Assembly (NCBI GenBank): GCA_037157565.1
Contig: JAZHRO010000073.1
Span: 18,792,501 to 18,856,500, forward strand
DNA: 64,000 nucleotides
Origin: Thalassia testudinum
Taxonomy: Eukaryota > Streptophyta > Magnoliopsida > Alismatales > Hydrocharitaceae
Direction: 5' to 3'
The notes beneath the pieces are model-generated. The model saw only the letters and a program-made list of their open reading frames with translations. It was not told the origin of the DNA and ran no database searches. Shown in pieces: positions 22,583 to 34,169 of this stretch. Numbering within the stretch: position 1 is the stretch's first letter; every line of letters starts with the position of its first letter. The position numbers and the translations under genes are program-made.

Positions 22583-25390
22583 TGTTATGTTGAAATGACC
22601 CTTCCAAGGACCGTTAGGAGTTTTTCCGAAAAGTTAGGGGCGTGAACAAAAATTTTAAACCCCCTGGGTTTAGTTTGTGGGCTTTGCAGGAAAGGAGGGA
22701 AATGAGAGGGGGTGTCCCATAATTCTTCCCCTCCCTTTCTCTCTCCCTACACACTCACCCACGCACACACACTCCATCCTCCCCGCCCCAAAACCCTAAC
22801 ACCCTTCTATTTAAAACCCCCCACACTCCTCTCCACCTACACACCACCACCTCCTCCATCGTCATCCTCACCTTACTGCCGGCGAGCACCAACAACCTTC
22901 CCACCTCCGCTTGCAACCGCATGTGGAGGAGAGGAGCTCGTGAGAGGAGGAGGAGAGAGCGAGAGAGTGTGAGCGAGGAAGAGGGAGGGTGTGGGAGAGG
23001 AGAGAACCTCGGGGAAGCCCGAGCATGCGTGGCGGACGAGCTCGAGCAGGAGAGCTCGCACACAAGGAGAGCCTTGCTGCGAGTCCAGCAGCGACCAATC
23101 GGAGTTGCGAGGGGAGGAGCCGCGGGAGCTCAGAGGAGTTCCTACGGGAGGAGGTGAGTATGCACACAAGGAGGAGGGGCTCGTGGAAAAGAGCCTCTCG
23201 ACCCCCTGCAGCTGCTGCAACTGCTACTGCCGTGCTGCAGGTAGAGGCAGCGAGGAAGAAGAATGTCGCGAGGAGTTTTGGGTACTAGATTTTTCCAGTG
23301 TCAAACGTCTGGAGCACCTACTTGACGTCTGGAACAGCAGCAGACGTCTAGCGCTGAAACCGAACATTTGAAAACTCGCGGAGTGCCAAGATAAGTGTCC
23401 TGAACGCTCATGTACATGGCGTGCACTGTCGTGGTTTTGAACCTGCGATCGTATGTGTAGGTACAAGCCTTGGAAAGGTGCACAAGCACGCTCTTTGAGG
23501 TGCTTTAGGACGTCTAGACATCTCCATAGACATCTAATAGACCTATCGAATGTTCGGGTGCACCGACAGACGTCTGGAAAGACCTAGGACGACTGTAAAG
23601 GGGTTCCAGACGTCCGCCAGCAACGCAAGGAAGCAACGTGAGGTTTTGAGATCATTTAAGATGTCTGGGTCTAGTTCTAGACATCTGATTTTAGACAGTA
23701 TGCACATTTTTGGCCTGTTTAGGGCCCAAACGAAGTCAAATTTACGCAAACAAAATACCAATGTTTTCCGCTCGAGTTTCTCTACGTGTTAGTGTCAATT
23801 ATATACTGTTTTGAACTCATCTGATGTGACTTCATCACTGGTATAGGTCTCTAGCCTCTAACGTGTTTGGGGTCTGCGGAGACGACAGGACCTGCGGTTC
23901 TAGCCCCCATTCCTCCTGTTTTTCTTGCTAGAGTGGTTTACTTTAATATTATGATTTAAACAAGTAAAGTGCATGTTTAGAATAACTTGATTAAACCCTA
24001 GGATGTGAAATGAGCCCTAGGGCAGAAACGAATGAATATTGCTTGAGCTACACTATTTACTTTGAAATGCATGTTAAGCCCTAATTGCTAGCAAGTGTAT
24101 TAATTACTTGATGTGATGCTTTCTCAGTTATTAAAATACAAGCTACCTGTTGTAAGAATGAAACCTGAGATGTGAACAATGAGATTTGAATGTTGAGAAA
24201 TGGAATGAAAGGAATGCAAGCATGAACCCTACGGGAAATTAAGAGAACTCCTGTATACGGAAAGAACCTTGTAGGTAGATAGGAAGTGAGCTGGCCCTTG
24301 TGTACACAGTACCAAGGAGAGCAACTATCCCTTTAGAGTAGAGGGGAGCTTGCCGCCCTTTAGGTTGAGACCCAGGGTGGGTTTGGCCACTCTACGTCGA
24401 CTCGTGTTTGACCCTCGCAAACATGGTACCGAGGTGAGCTACTTAGTGTAGGGAGGGAGCTAGCTGCCTCAGGGGGCTCGAGGTTAGGACTAGCCACCAT
24501 ACACTGACTCTTGTTAGGCCCATTAAGCAAACTGGGATAGTCGGACGAGGATATGTGGACTGTGGAGGGTGAGACCCCTGTTCTGTTCTAAGAGGGCAAG
24601 GCCCTATGCTATTTCATGCTGTTGGCGTACTTACTAACGGAAACGACTGATCGCATGCCAGTATGGGGTAGCTACTCGTGCACTTATCGCGCGTGCTATA
24701 GTCACTGCTACATCACGACCGTGACCTCGAGGTGGTTGACTGGGTGTAGGACTACCATGGGAGACTCTCCAGGCCAGGAGAGCACCACGTGTACATCCTA
24801 CATCACGAGAAAGATTGCAATCAAGATTGTCCTCTTGAGGGACAGTCATGATTAAGAAATGACCAGATTCTTAAGAGAATAAATAAATCAGAATACCTAG
24901 TTGAGCTAAATGGAAATGAATAATGAATTAGTTGCTTGTCTTATGTTAATTGTTATGTAAATGGCTTGACTACCACTCTACTCAGCGTTAGCTGACCATG
25001 AATTTTATAACCTTGTTCAGGTCAGAGAGTTAAGCAGCCAACACCACCAGCTACAGGAGCTGGGCCTAGTTGATCCCATCCTTAGTTGTTGTCCCCATTT
25101 TGTTTATGAGCTTATGTTGTTGTAGTGAGTATTCGATATATGTAATGTTATTTCTGTTACATTTTCGCTTTATTTTCCGCTGTTGTAGTTGTGATGGTAT
25201 GTAATATTATGAGACTATTCGTTCTATTTCCTTTGTTGTCTACTTATTTATTTTCTGCCTAATTACATTGCATGTGTGGTACTAGAATCTTTTCTACTTT
25301 TTGCTATTTCTCGTAGGATGACTTAGTCTTGGAATTAGTTGAGGTGAGCTAATCTCGAATCCTGTCGGGATTTGAGATCGAGTCATAATA
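22583..25390 (+). repeat. Element E 3' LTR (complete)
   Basis: About 2.8 kb. The start is placed at 22583-22588 (tgttatgttgaaatgacc) and the end at 25390 (gagtcataata; the other copies end gtaata or gtaaca). A TATA-like tatttaaaa is at 22808-22816. About a dozen gacgtctg-type palindromes lie between 23300 and 23700. The part 23150-25390 is collinear with the two pieces of the 5' LTR; 22583-23149 has no counterpart in the window. Confidence 0.8.
22808..22816 (+). promoter_or_regulatory. TATA box of the E 3' LTR
   Basis: tatttaaaa, followed by a C-rich leader with many short CA-rich runs. Since the 5' LTR of E lacks this part, this is the only E promoter left, and it points out of the element into 25391 onward. 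Confidence 0.55.
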
Positions 25391-26764
25391 GTATCTCTTC
25401 CCAAAGTTGGAAAATTCATTAAAAAAAAGGGAGCCAACTCCTCTGACCATTATTTCAAAAGTATCCAAAATATGAAAAAAAAGGGCAACTCCCATGTCTA
25501 AGATCAAATCTTTCTAGCGCCAGAGAGCTGGCATGTGGTGAGTGTGAATTTGCTTTTAGTTATATGATAATTAATATATATTTTAAGTAGCTTGTATTAA
25601 TTATATATTTACAAATTAAATGTATGCACAAAATGTCATTTTAATTTTTATAAAGTAATTTTTAAATTTCATATTGTAATCTATTAAATTAATAAATATT
25701 GATTAAATTCCTATTAGTAAATTTCTCATGTGCGATTTGAAATGAAATTATCTTAAATAATTTAGTTGAGCTTTGAAGTAATGGTCTTACGAGAAACACA
25801 CACCACAAACATAAATTAAAAAATAAAATAAAAGCAACCGTGATCGAGTGAGGGTGAAAGAGAGAGAAGGAAAGAGCGAGGGAGCGATGTGAGAGGCATA
25901 GGGGAGGGTGCAGGAGCACAGGAATGTGTTTGGTCCTATTCTTTGCTATGAGATCGATGAGGGGAAAAAAATAAAGAGAGAGAGGTATGGGAATCCACGT
26001 GGGTGATTGAACAACACCGACCGTGTGAGCGACAGAATCCACTAAGAATATATGATATGTATAGTATGTATGGGAAAAACTAAAAATAATACTAACAATA
26101 TTCGTAGTTAAGATTTGAAGATTTATTGAGCAACCTATATGTGAAGGTGTAGCAAAAAATGTTCCAAATGTTGGTAAAAAAAAAGTACTTTAATATATAG
26201 ATAAACAAAAATTTACTTTTTTACCATAACACAAACAAAAGATTGGTAAATAATCTTCAATTTTTTTTTCAAGGAAATACAGATTTGCTTCTACAAATTT
26301 TGTAAATTGAGAGTTATTTTCATATTAGATATCATTGAAGAGAGAGATTAAATGCGATTACATGCTATGAGTAAATACTAAATAGGTACTCTATGAGTAA
26401 ATATTCAGTTGATACCCTTTGAGTAAATACTAAATAGGCACACCATACATGAGCAAATAGATCTAAATATGGATTTGTGATTTAGGAATTTGATGGGTAA
26501 GTAGGTAGGACATGCATGTATGAGTATTTAATTTGAATTTAAATATGTAAACTCAACCCAAACGTAACCCTATTTACATCCTTATATCCGATGCTATTAA
26601 TGTATGATGTACAATATTCCATGCAAAACAAATTATTAAAAAAAAAAATAGTTGTCTTACCTATAAAATAAATATATAATTAATAAATGAACAAGACAAT
26701 TAAATCCACTTTTAGGACACATTAAAATAACTTGTTAAGAAAAAGTCACAAAATACATAATTTA
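25391..26764. other. AT-rich unassigned DNA
   Basis: No coding region, RNA gene or recognisable element. Contents: an AT-rich stretch (25540-25760), a G/A-rich patch (25845-25990), and a degenerate tandem repeat of about 28 bp at 26366-26460 (units atgagtaaatactaaatagg). This may be the remains of the host sequence or of very old elements. Confidence 0.5.
26366..26460 (+). repeat. Degenerate 28-bp tandem repeat, about 3.5 units
   Basis: Units begin at 26366, 26393, 26420 and 26449 with (a)tgagtaaata or tgagcaaata. The last unit is partial. Confidence 0.65.
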
Positions 26765-27840
26765 TTTATTTTTTTTATCAAAAGAAAGAGCGTATACCGA
26801 TATTAGTAGACATCTAGAATGTTATTCACTCAATCAAGATTTCATCTACAAAGGTCGTCACAACCTAATACACGACGCCACCTCATTACAAACATTCTCC
26901 AACCACACCCTCCCCGATTAAACAAGGCGTCATTCCTCACCTTCCACACAACCCACATAGAAACAGCTATGGCCACATGCGACCTGGACTTAGAAACGAA
27001 GTTACACCACAAAGTTTCTTATGTTGGAGCAGGGCATCCACAACACCTACGCCACACCTCATCAATGAAGAGACAACTACTAAACAAATGCCTGGTGTCA
27101 TCCTCAGCATACCCACACAGAGGACATGGAATGACATCTGCACCCAAGACACATCTCCACAATGCTCCAGTAATCAACCCTTCACGCCTTGTAAGCTAGA
27201 GGAAGACTTGCACCTTCAAGGGAACTTTCAGCTTCCACATACCCGCACAAAAACAACCATGCTCATCCTCTTCCCAACCACCCACCATCTGCTCATATGC
27301 TTTCCGCCAAGAGTATACCCCATGTTTCCACATAAACCCATCCAGCCCCTCCCTTGCTTAGAATGCCACCAAAGTTTGAAGAAGACGCTAGTTCTCCTCC
27401 ATGGATCTCACCTCATAACATCCTTTTGAATGGCCAACATCCCACGTGCCACGATCTCCCTACCAGTAATCCGCAACCTTTGCCTCCTTATCACATGTCG
27501 ATCTAAAGGCTCATGGAAAGATGTCTTGAAAGCTACCAAGACCACTCCAGTTGTCCTTCTAGAAGTAAAAATCCTTGCCATCCCCTAAGGTCGGGCCAAA
27601 TTGATCCCGTTGTGCCAGAACAGCCTTCGACATAGAAGACCAGAAAGGGGACGCCTGCTGTGGAGACAGAACATCATCAAGACCACCACTACTACCATAT
27701 GAATCTCGAATGACCTCTTGCCAAAGACCCACATCGCCTCTGAGGATGATAATGCCCCACTTAAAGAGTAAAGAATCTCCAAACTCCCTAAGAGCTCTGA
27801 TGCCCAAACTCCCCTTCTTTTTAGGCATGCTGATGTTCGC
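26765..27840 (-). pseudogene. 5'-truncated LINE (L1-type) 3' end with zinc-binding RT tail
   Basis: Read on the minus strand from about 27840 downwards. The post-RT blocks are KKKGSLGIRALREFGD and LLFKWGIIIL (27828-27740), then WKLKVPLKVQVFL (around 27210) and the zinc-binding RT-associated motif CPLCGYAEDDTRHLFSSC (around 27120-27070), ending in VWKVRNDALFNRGG. The 3' end (about 26770-26800) reads ctaatatcggtatacgct then ctctttcttttgataaaaaa and an A-rich tail, the usual end of plant L1-type LINEs. Several shifts and stops break it. The RT catalytic domain is missing, so this is a 5'-truncated copy of about 1.1 kb. Confidence 0.8.
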
Positions 27841-27841
27841 T

Positions 27842-29345
27842 GGATGCGTTTATGTAAAATCGTTCATTGTAGTGCATTTTACGACATCAATTTTAAATAA
27901 GAATAAACGGGCATGAGTCTGAGTGTTGAACACAGGGAGGCATGAAATCGAATCAAATACTCACTTTGTGTCACAAAAAATTGTCGTTTGTTTCTTTTGC
28001 AAACCAGATAGAACAAGAAAGAAAGGGAGAGAGAGAGAAAAAGAGAAGAGAGATAGGGTTAGAAAATCATTATGATGATGTGAGAATATCTAACTACGGA
28101 AGAGACAATTATGATAATAGAATAGATAATATATTGCATAAATGATTTAGTTCTACAACTACAATGGCAGATGGAAGCTTAAGCAACACAAATAATAAAC
28201 CAAAAACTAGCTAAGTGGAGATGCGAGACAGCCACGGTGGTGGAGGGGCTTCCATCAGCGGCTCGGCGTCTTCACAACCTTGCTTGGAGCTCTAAGGAGT
28301 GGCGGAGTTACCTAGGTAGAACATGGATGCAAATGGGAGGGATAGGTCCCTTTTTGTAGTTGAGGAGAGCGCTTAAATTCATCCTCGGGTCAACAGCAAC
28401 ATTCAAAGACGTCGCTAGAGACTCGCCGCAAGTGTTGCCATAGCCCCTGCACACGCACTCCGCTGGCACGTGCCTCACACGCCCATGTTGAGCGCATGTG
28501 CTGGTGCTGTGCTGGTCTCCACACGCTCACGCACGCTGTTGCTCCACTCACGCGCGCACTTGCTTGCGCTGCCACTGCTCTTGCCGTGCCACACCTCAAG
28601 CGCCCAATTAAGGGGGTAGCAAGTTTCAAACCCACACCCTCTCTTTGAGAGTGAGCATCTCCACCAATGCTCCACGAGGGCCTTTGTGTGGAGTTCTTGA
28701 ATTTCCGCGGTGAGGTGGAGGCAGCTTCTCGGCCTTTGGATCTTTATCCAATGGTCGAGATTTGATGATGAGGATGAAGAGGAGCCAGTGCTTGGTGTTC
28801 ATGGCCAGTGTTGGGCGACCGAGATGGCACCACATGGTGCCATCTGGGCCGTCCATCTTCTTTCTGTTGTAGGAGATGCCACGGTGCTCGGATCACGATG
28901 ATTCCCACGTTGCCGGACTACGATCGTCGCTCCAGATCCATCTATACGGTTAGATTTTCATTCAAGGCCCGTAAGGATGTCGCATTTCCCCCTGGCCATT
29001 GATCTTTCTCAAGCTTGTTGTGGGAGCTACGGAGGTTGATCGAAGTGATTTCGAGTCCATTAGACTCCGTTCATCGATCCAAACCCATCTGTATGGTCTG
29101 ATCGCTCGTCTGAGACCTATTTCAAAATGGACTTGTGCACATGGTCATTGAACATTGATTCTAAGCGATTAAAATGTAAAGATCAAGCAATATGCATGCA
29201 ATGCTCCCCATGCCATTATAATATGTCATTATCGCACAAGTATCCCTGAAATTGACTCTAATTGATAATATTAACACTGAACATTGTAGAGTCATCACAT
29301 ACACACCTTCTTCCAGTTAACAAGCTGCATAAATCTCCCACTGTG
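27842..29345 (-). repeat. Decayed LTR-like segment related to the D LTR
   Basis: Scattered matches to the D 3' LTR next to it, in the same order and orientation: the block near 27850-27935 (tcgttcattgtagtgca, cacagggaggca) resembles 29375-29460, and the block 28735-28960 (ggtgccatctgggccgtcca, gactacgatcg, gatccatctatacgg) resembles 30540-30740. It looks like an older LTR of the same family, perhaps a solo LTR, too diverged to fix the ends. No gene is seen. Confidence 0.45.
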
Positions 29346-29613
29346 TGTTCGTTGCCGCTAGACGTGTTAGAAAGATACGTTATTATCGTTGTAGTGCGAA
29401 TCGCGACGGAACAAATAAATTTATAAAAGCCGGGAGTATCGGGTCATTCGCAGGGAGGCAATCACAATTTATATGGAAGCTTTTCAAGAAAACTCATTCT
29501 AAATAGATATTTATATATGTATATATGTATAGATAGATATCAGACATTCAGAAGATTAGAATTGTATTGCATTCATAAACAGTTTTTCAAAGTAGAAAGG
29601 GTTATGCTTAAAG

Positions 29614-29621
29614 GTAGATAG

Positions 29622-29655
<34 letters not shown>

Positions 29656-29656
29656 A
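29614..29656. repeat. (GATA)n-(GA)n microsatellite
   Basis: About seven gata units followed by eight ga units inside the D 3' LTR. Confidence 0.9.
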
Positions 29657-29840
29657 TAAGGCGACGTCGCTTGTGGGATTCTTGTGTGAAGCACGGCAGC
29701 ACTTCAGATCCAGAGCGTCGAGATGAAGGTCGGAGTAGATTTGCAGAGGGAGAGAGGTCTTGAGGAAGGTGGAAGAGTAAGAGGAAGATTTTTCTAGAAG
29801 ATAGAAGAGATGTCTTTCAACTGGGGGGCCCTGGACTTTC

Positions 29841-29847
29841 TTTTATA
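29841..29847 (-). promoter_or_regulatory. TATA box of element D (minus strand)
   Basis: The complement reads tataaaa in the context gctataaaagaaag. It lies about 500 bp from the LTR's inner (3' in element sense) end, a normal place for U3/R in this family. Confidence 0.55.
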
Positions 29848-31048
29848 GCTTTGATAAGGGGCAAAGTGGGCATTTTAGCCCTCCAACTCGTGTAACAACC
29901 CCTGGGTGATCAGATCCATTGATTGGGAGATCAACGAATCAGATCTGGCCTCAAAATCAACTTATTTGCACCTTCTCCACTCGGAGTGCACAAGATGGCT
30001 CCACGTGTCAGCCCTTGCTGCCCTTGGATGGCCATCAGATGCCTCTACATGCGCTTTCCTCTTCCTTGTGTGTCTGCTTTGCTCTTGCAATGCTCGCACC
30101 GCCTTTTCTCTCTCCTACGCGTACCCTCATGAATTCAAATCACACACCTCATCCTCGGCCATCCGATCTTACAATCGACGACTGAAAGAACTCGCTCGCA
30201 CCACCTTATGAAGAGCGTGTGCGTTGAGCGCGCGTCTATTAACGAGTGTAGTTGCGGGATCCTTTGGTCATGACACATGGGTTCATCCTCCACTCCGACT
30301 CTGATCCGACGCCAATAATGCACTTGCCCACCGCCTCTCCTGAATTTTGCACATAGCACCACTCGAACCCACGCCCTTCGTGCGTGGTTTAGGGCTCTCA
30401 TTGTCGTGCTGTGGCCGCTTTTGATTCGAGTTTCCAATCTTTGCACGACTGCTCTCAGTCGTTAGATGAAGATCCAACGACTGAGAATCTTCCCTTCTTG
30501 ATGGCATGGGGGCGGGGCAATGCCATGGACTCACCTTGACCATTGGATGTTGATCCAACGGTCCACAACACGCGGCATGATGCCTCCAGTAGTTGGGACT
30601 GGTGTGAGGGGCGGCTGTGATGGAGCCATCATGGTCGTCCATCTTCTTTTCTTTATTACTAGTGATGTAGGCCTCCTATCGAGTTGATTTTGTGTCGTTA
30701 GACTGCGATCGTTGATATGGATCCATCCGTGCAATCGGATCGTTCATCTGAGGCTTGGATCTCTATCATTTGGCTCTGTGGCCTCTACTCTTTTATGGGC
30801 TGCAAATGATGCTCTAGTTGTCTGATTAAGATGATTTTGGAAGAGTTGGACTCCTGCTGTCATCCGTAGCTTCGAATCATCTACAATTAATTCCATCTCT
30901 CCTTTAGTGCATAAAATGACAATATTATCTATGCAGCTAACAAACTAACTATTATGCGAATTACGACCGTATGCATGCATTGTTCTTAAGTTATGCTAGA
31001 ATCTAACTTAATTCAGGTAATTTAGGTCGCATGATTGCTGTGCAATCA

Positions 31049-32817
31049 CACCCCCATTCCTAAATCTTGCTAGTCCCTAGCAAATACAAGACTAAATGCA
31101 AAGTGGTTCTACATGACAGATTTCTATCAAGAGTTTGACTAGAGATTTATTTTTTTGTTTTCATCCAAAATTTTAAAAATCCAGATAATCGTGAAAGTGT
31201 TTTGTTGTAGCCTATGCAATGGATCCAAGTGAAAAGCCAATCCACATCTAAAGCTCATACTTGACATTTAGTAAAACTCTATTGGGATAGACAAACTTCT
31301 TCCCTTGGGGTTATAAAGTAATCTGTAAATTTAACCCCTTCTTTTGGCTTAATTAGAAGATAAATTGAGTCAAGTAGATTTGTATTTGGTGGCTCACACT
31401 CATCTGGTGTTACATATCGACTAGTACTTTAGAACCTAGATTTCTAGATTATTAAATAATTTAACTCAAAGTGAAGCGGAGAAACTATACTCTCTTTAGT
31501 TCCTTTGTACTCATTCTCTCTCTTTGTCTTTCTTTTTCTTATCTTCTCTTTTCTTTCTTTTTGAGCTCACAATCTCACCAGTTTTGTCAGTATATTTGGT
31601 GTTCTCTCCTGGCATTAACACTTTGATTAAGTTCTGATAACCCTATGACTAAGTCAGAATTCCTCAGCCCGTATTCAGGCGGTCAGAAATATAGAAAAGT
31701 AGGTCAAGGTTATATTTGGTGGATCGTGAGGATGGTAGGTATTGTTGCCTCATTACACTTGAAATAAATTCTAAACTTATAAACTCATTTTTTTTTCTAT
31801 GTATATATATATATTTCTTTTATTTTCTTTTTCCTTTCTTTTTTTTCTATACATATATATTTTCTTTTCTCTCTTTTTTATTTTTCTTTTTTTTTCTTTC
31901 GCATCAAAATATCTACTAATGTAACGCAGTATAGCATGTGAACTTTTATTTACGAGGCATTATTCGGGATTAGGGGTGTTCAAGAGGATATCAGGTGGCT
32001 TATTTGGTGCAAGTGCTTATTCTCGACACCGAAAAAGGAATGGATAGGACAGTGTATTTCTGACCTTGACATTAATACCCTCCTTCAGCTGAGAATTCCG
32101 TAAAAGATGGTCGTGACCATCCACCTTGGTCATAGTTTTATCAGAACTCGCTCTCTGCGTATTTACCTTATTTGGTGGCTCTCAAAATATTCACACTAAG
32201 AATTTGTGCATAGAAACCGAGAGCAAAAACTATGCCTAACTCTGAGTATCATTATCTAATTATCCAGAAGTTAAGATTCCTCATGCTAGCCTTAGAGCAC
32301 TAGTAGACTCTACTCTCACCTCACACTTGTTTCACCTCACACTTGTTTGGTGGATCTGGTAAAAAATAGTTTGCCTGACTCCCTAATTACTGTCCAAGGG
32401 CTTAGAAGAAGAAGCATTGCTTCTTCTTGACAAACTATAGATGTTTATCGATCTTCATAGGGGATCCATTGCAAATTCTACATGTAAGTGTGAAATTGTA
32501 CTAGATTCTAAACTCAGGAATCAATTTAAGAATAAATCCCTAATAAAACCTTAATAAAAATTCTTTATGCCTAAAAGTAATTTATTTTTTGATATAAAAA
32601 TAAGACATGCAATGTCCACCCCCCATGCTTATTCATTACAATATCCTCATTGAAATGTATGTAAGAAAATCAAAATATAATAAGCGAGAGGAGGGGATAT
32701 CATCTAATTATGCTTGTTAATCCAAGTCAGCATGGATGTAAAACTACCTGTAAAGAGTACTAGGTTGCCTCCCAACCAGTGCTAAGTTTAATGTCATTTG
32801 CTAGACTCAGTTCAGCT
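31049..32817 (-). other. Element D 3' non-coding region with an ordered CACCAAATA series
   Basis: No gene. In element sense the order is: hairpin ggttg-ggagg-caacc (complement of 32763-32777), an internal purine tract (complement of 32616-32630), six CACCAAAYA-type motifs (complements of 32346-32353, 32169-32178, 32001-32009, 31713-31722, 31593-31601, 31383-31392), a purine-rich tract (complement of 31790-31905), and the polypurine tract aggaatgggggtg next to the LTR. The region aligns well with 55424-57008 of element C. Confidence 0.75.
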
Positions 32818-34169
32818 TTAAAAAGATTCCAAATGGTTGATGTGACCATTAGGAATGGGATCACAGTTCTGCGTGATATAAGGCTTCAACCTCTGACCAT
32901 TCACCTTTGTCTCATGGCCGGTCTTGGGATCCAAGATAAGCATGTTCCATGAGGGTAGACTTTTCTTACAATGAAGGAACTTGTCCACTTTGATCTTAAT
33001 TTTCTCGAAAAGAGCTTCAAGCATGCATCAAATAGCCAAACCTTTTGATCAGGGAAAAAGCTTTTTCTGGAGATGTACTTAACATGTAAAGCTTTTGTCC
33101 TATTCTTATAGATTGTCATGCTCTCATAAGCATCATTCTGGATTTCATCCAATTCAGTCAATTGGAGTTTTCTTTGTCATCCAGATTGATCAAGATCTAG
33201 GTTAAATGTTCTGAATGCCAATAAGCTTTATGTTCAGGTTCAACGGGTAGATGGCAAGATTTTCCATAGACTAGACAGAATGGAGACATTCCAATCGAAG
33301 TTTTATACGTAGTCCAGTAGGCCCAAAGAGTGTCATCCAATTTGATAGACCAATCCTTCCGATTCGGGCGGACCGTCTTTTTAAGGATTTTCTTAATTTC
33401 TCGATCGGAGATTTCAGCTTGTCCGTTGGTTTGCAGATGGTATAGAGTAGAGATTTTGTGAGTGATTCCATACTTGGCTAGTAAGGTCCTGAATTGATTG
33501 TGAGTGAAATGGGACTTGCCATCACTAATCAAAGCTTTGGGTACACTGAACCGATTAAAGATATTTTTCTTTACAAAGTCCATGACCACTTTATGGTCAT
33601 TGGTTCGGGTTGGGATAGCTTCAATCCATTTGGATACGTAGCCGACTACAACCAGAATGTACAGGTACCCAAATGAATTGATAAAAGGTCCCATAAAATC
33701 AAAGCCCCAAACATCAAAGATTTCAACTTCAAGGACTAGATTTAGGGGCATCATGTCCTTCTTGGTCATGTTTCCTAGAGTTTGGCAATTGATACATGAC
33801 CTACAAAAGTTGTACGAGTCACGGAATAAAGACGACCAATACAATCCACTCTGTAGTACCTTGGCTGCCATCTTTTTTCCTAAGAAGTGACCTCCACAAG
33901 CAAAAGTATGGCAGAATTCTAGTACACTTGTGATCTCCTTGTCTGGAATACAACGGTGGATAACTTGATCCACGCAAACTATGAATAGCTCCGGGTCTTC
34001 CCAAAAGTAGTATTTGGTATCGGAAATCAACTTATCCCACTTATGCTTAGGCCAATCCATGGGTAGTCTTTCGATGGCCAAATAGTTGATAATATCTGCA
34101 AACCAAGGTAGTTTGCAAACAATTAAGAGAGTCTCATTAGGGAAAGAATCACAGAGTTGAGGAGTTGTA
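32818..34169 (-). pseudogene. Element D integrase
   Basis: Open on the minus strand from 34381 to 33197, shared with the end of RNase H. The zinc-binding part has the HTFACGGHF and [13 protein letters not shown] blocks (around 33890-33770). The catalytic residues are present: Asp in GFDFMGPF (33698-33700), Asp in LISDGKSHF (33521-33523) and Glu in [10 protein letters not shown] (33413-33415), giving D-58-D-35-E. A frameshift near 33200 separates the C-terminal part, which continues (LDEIQNDAYESMTIYKNRTK, then HETKVNGQRLKPY) in two frames to 32818. The core is the best preserved part of D. Confidence 0.88.

Larger units (their letters stand above)
938..25390 (+). mobile_element. Element E: damaged Ty3/gypsy chromovirus (Tekay/Del-like) holding nested elements A and F
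   Basis: Parts in order: 5' LTR without its first ~560 bp (938-2163 and 15962-17006, split by element A), tRNA-iMet PBS (17011), gag (from 17194), protease (around 18593), start of RT (to about 19170), foreign segment F, the last part of integrase (22206-22508), and the 3' LTR (22583-25390). The PBS type, protease motif and chromodomain-type integrase tail together indicate a chromovirus; the long LTR (~2.8 kb) fits the Tekay/Del lineage. RT, RNase H and the integrase core are missing, so it cannot move by itself. The lineage name is inferred from motifs, not from a search. Confidence 0.75.
29346..31048 (-). repeat. Element D 3' LTR
   Basis: 1703 bp. In element orientation it begins tgattgcacagc and ends with the complement of tgttcgttgccgctag. 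Its end matches the 5' LTR fragment at 39995-40185. It contains a TATA box on the minus strand (complement of 29841-29847, tataaaa) and a (gata)n then (ga)n microsatellite (29614-29656) in the transcribed part. Small ORFs here are not supported. Confidence 0.85.

Noticed and set aside
22868..23371. Arg/Ser/Glu-rich frames on both strands near the E 3' LTR start
   Set aside because: GA/CT-rich LTR leader; no matching frame is kept in the 5' LTR copy beyond the shared nucleotide similarity.
26819..27429. Plus-strand frames of 126 and 150 codons
   Set aside because: They are the antisense of the LINE zinc-binding RT tail, which has clear family motifs on the minus strand.
29614..29656. GATA repeat as a regulatory site
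   Set aside because: Simple microsatellite; length alone gives no support for function.
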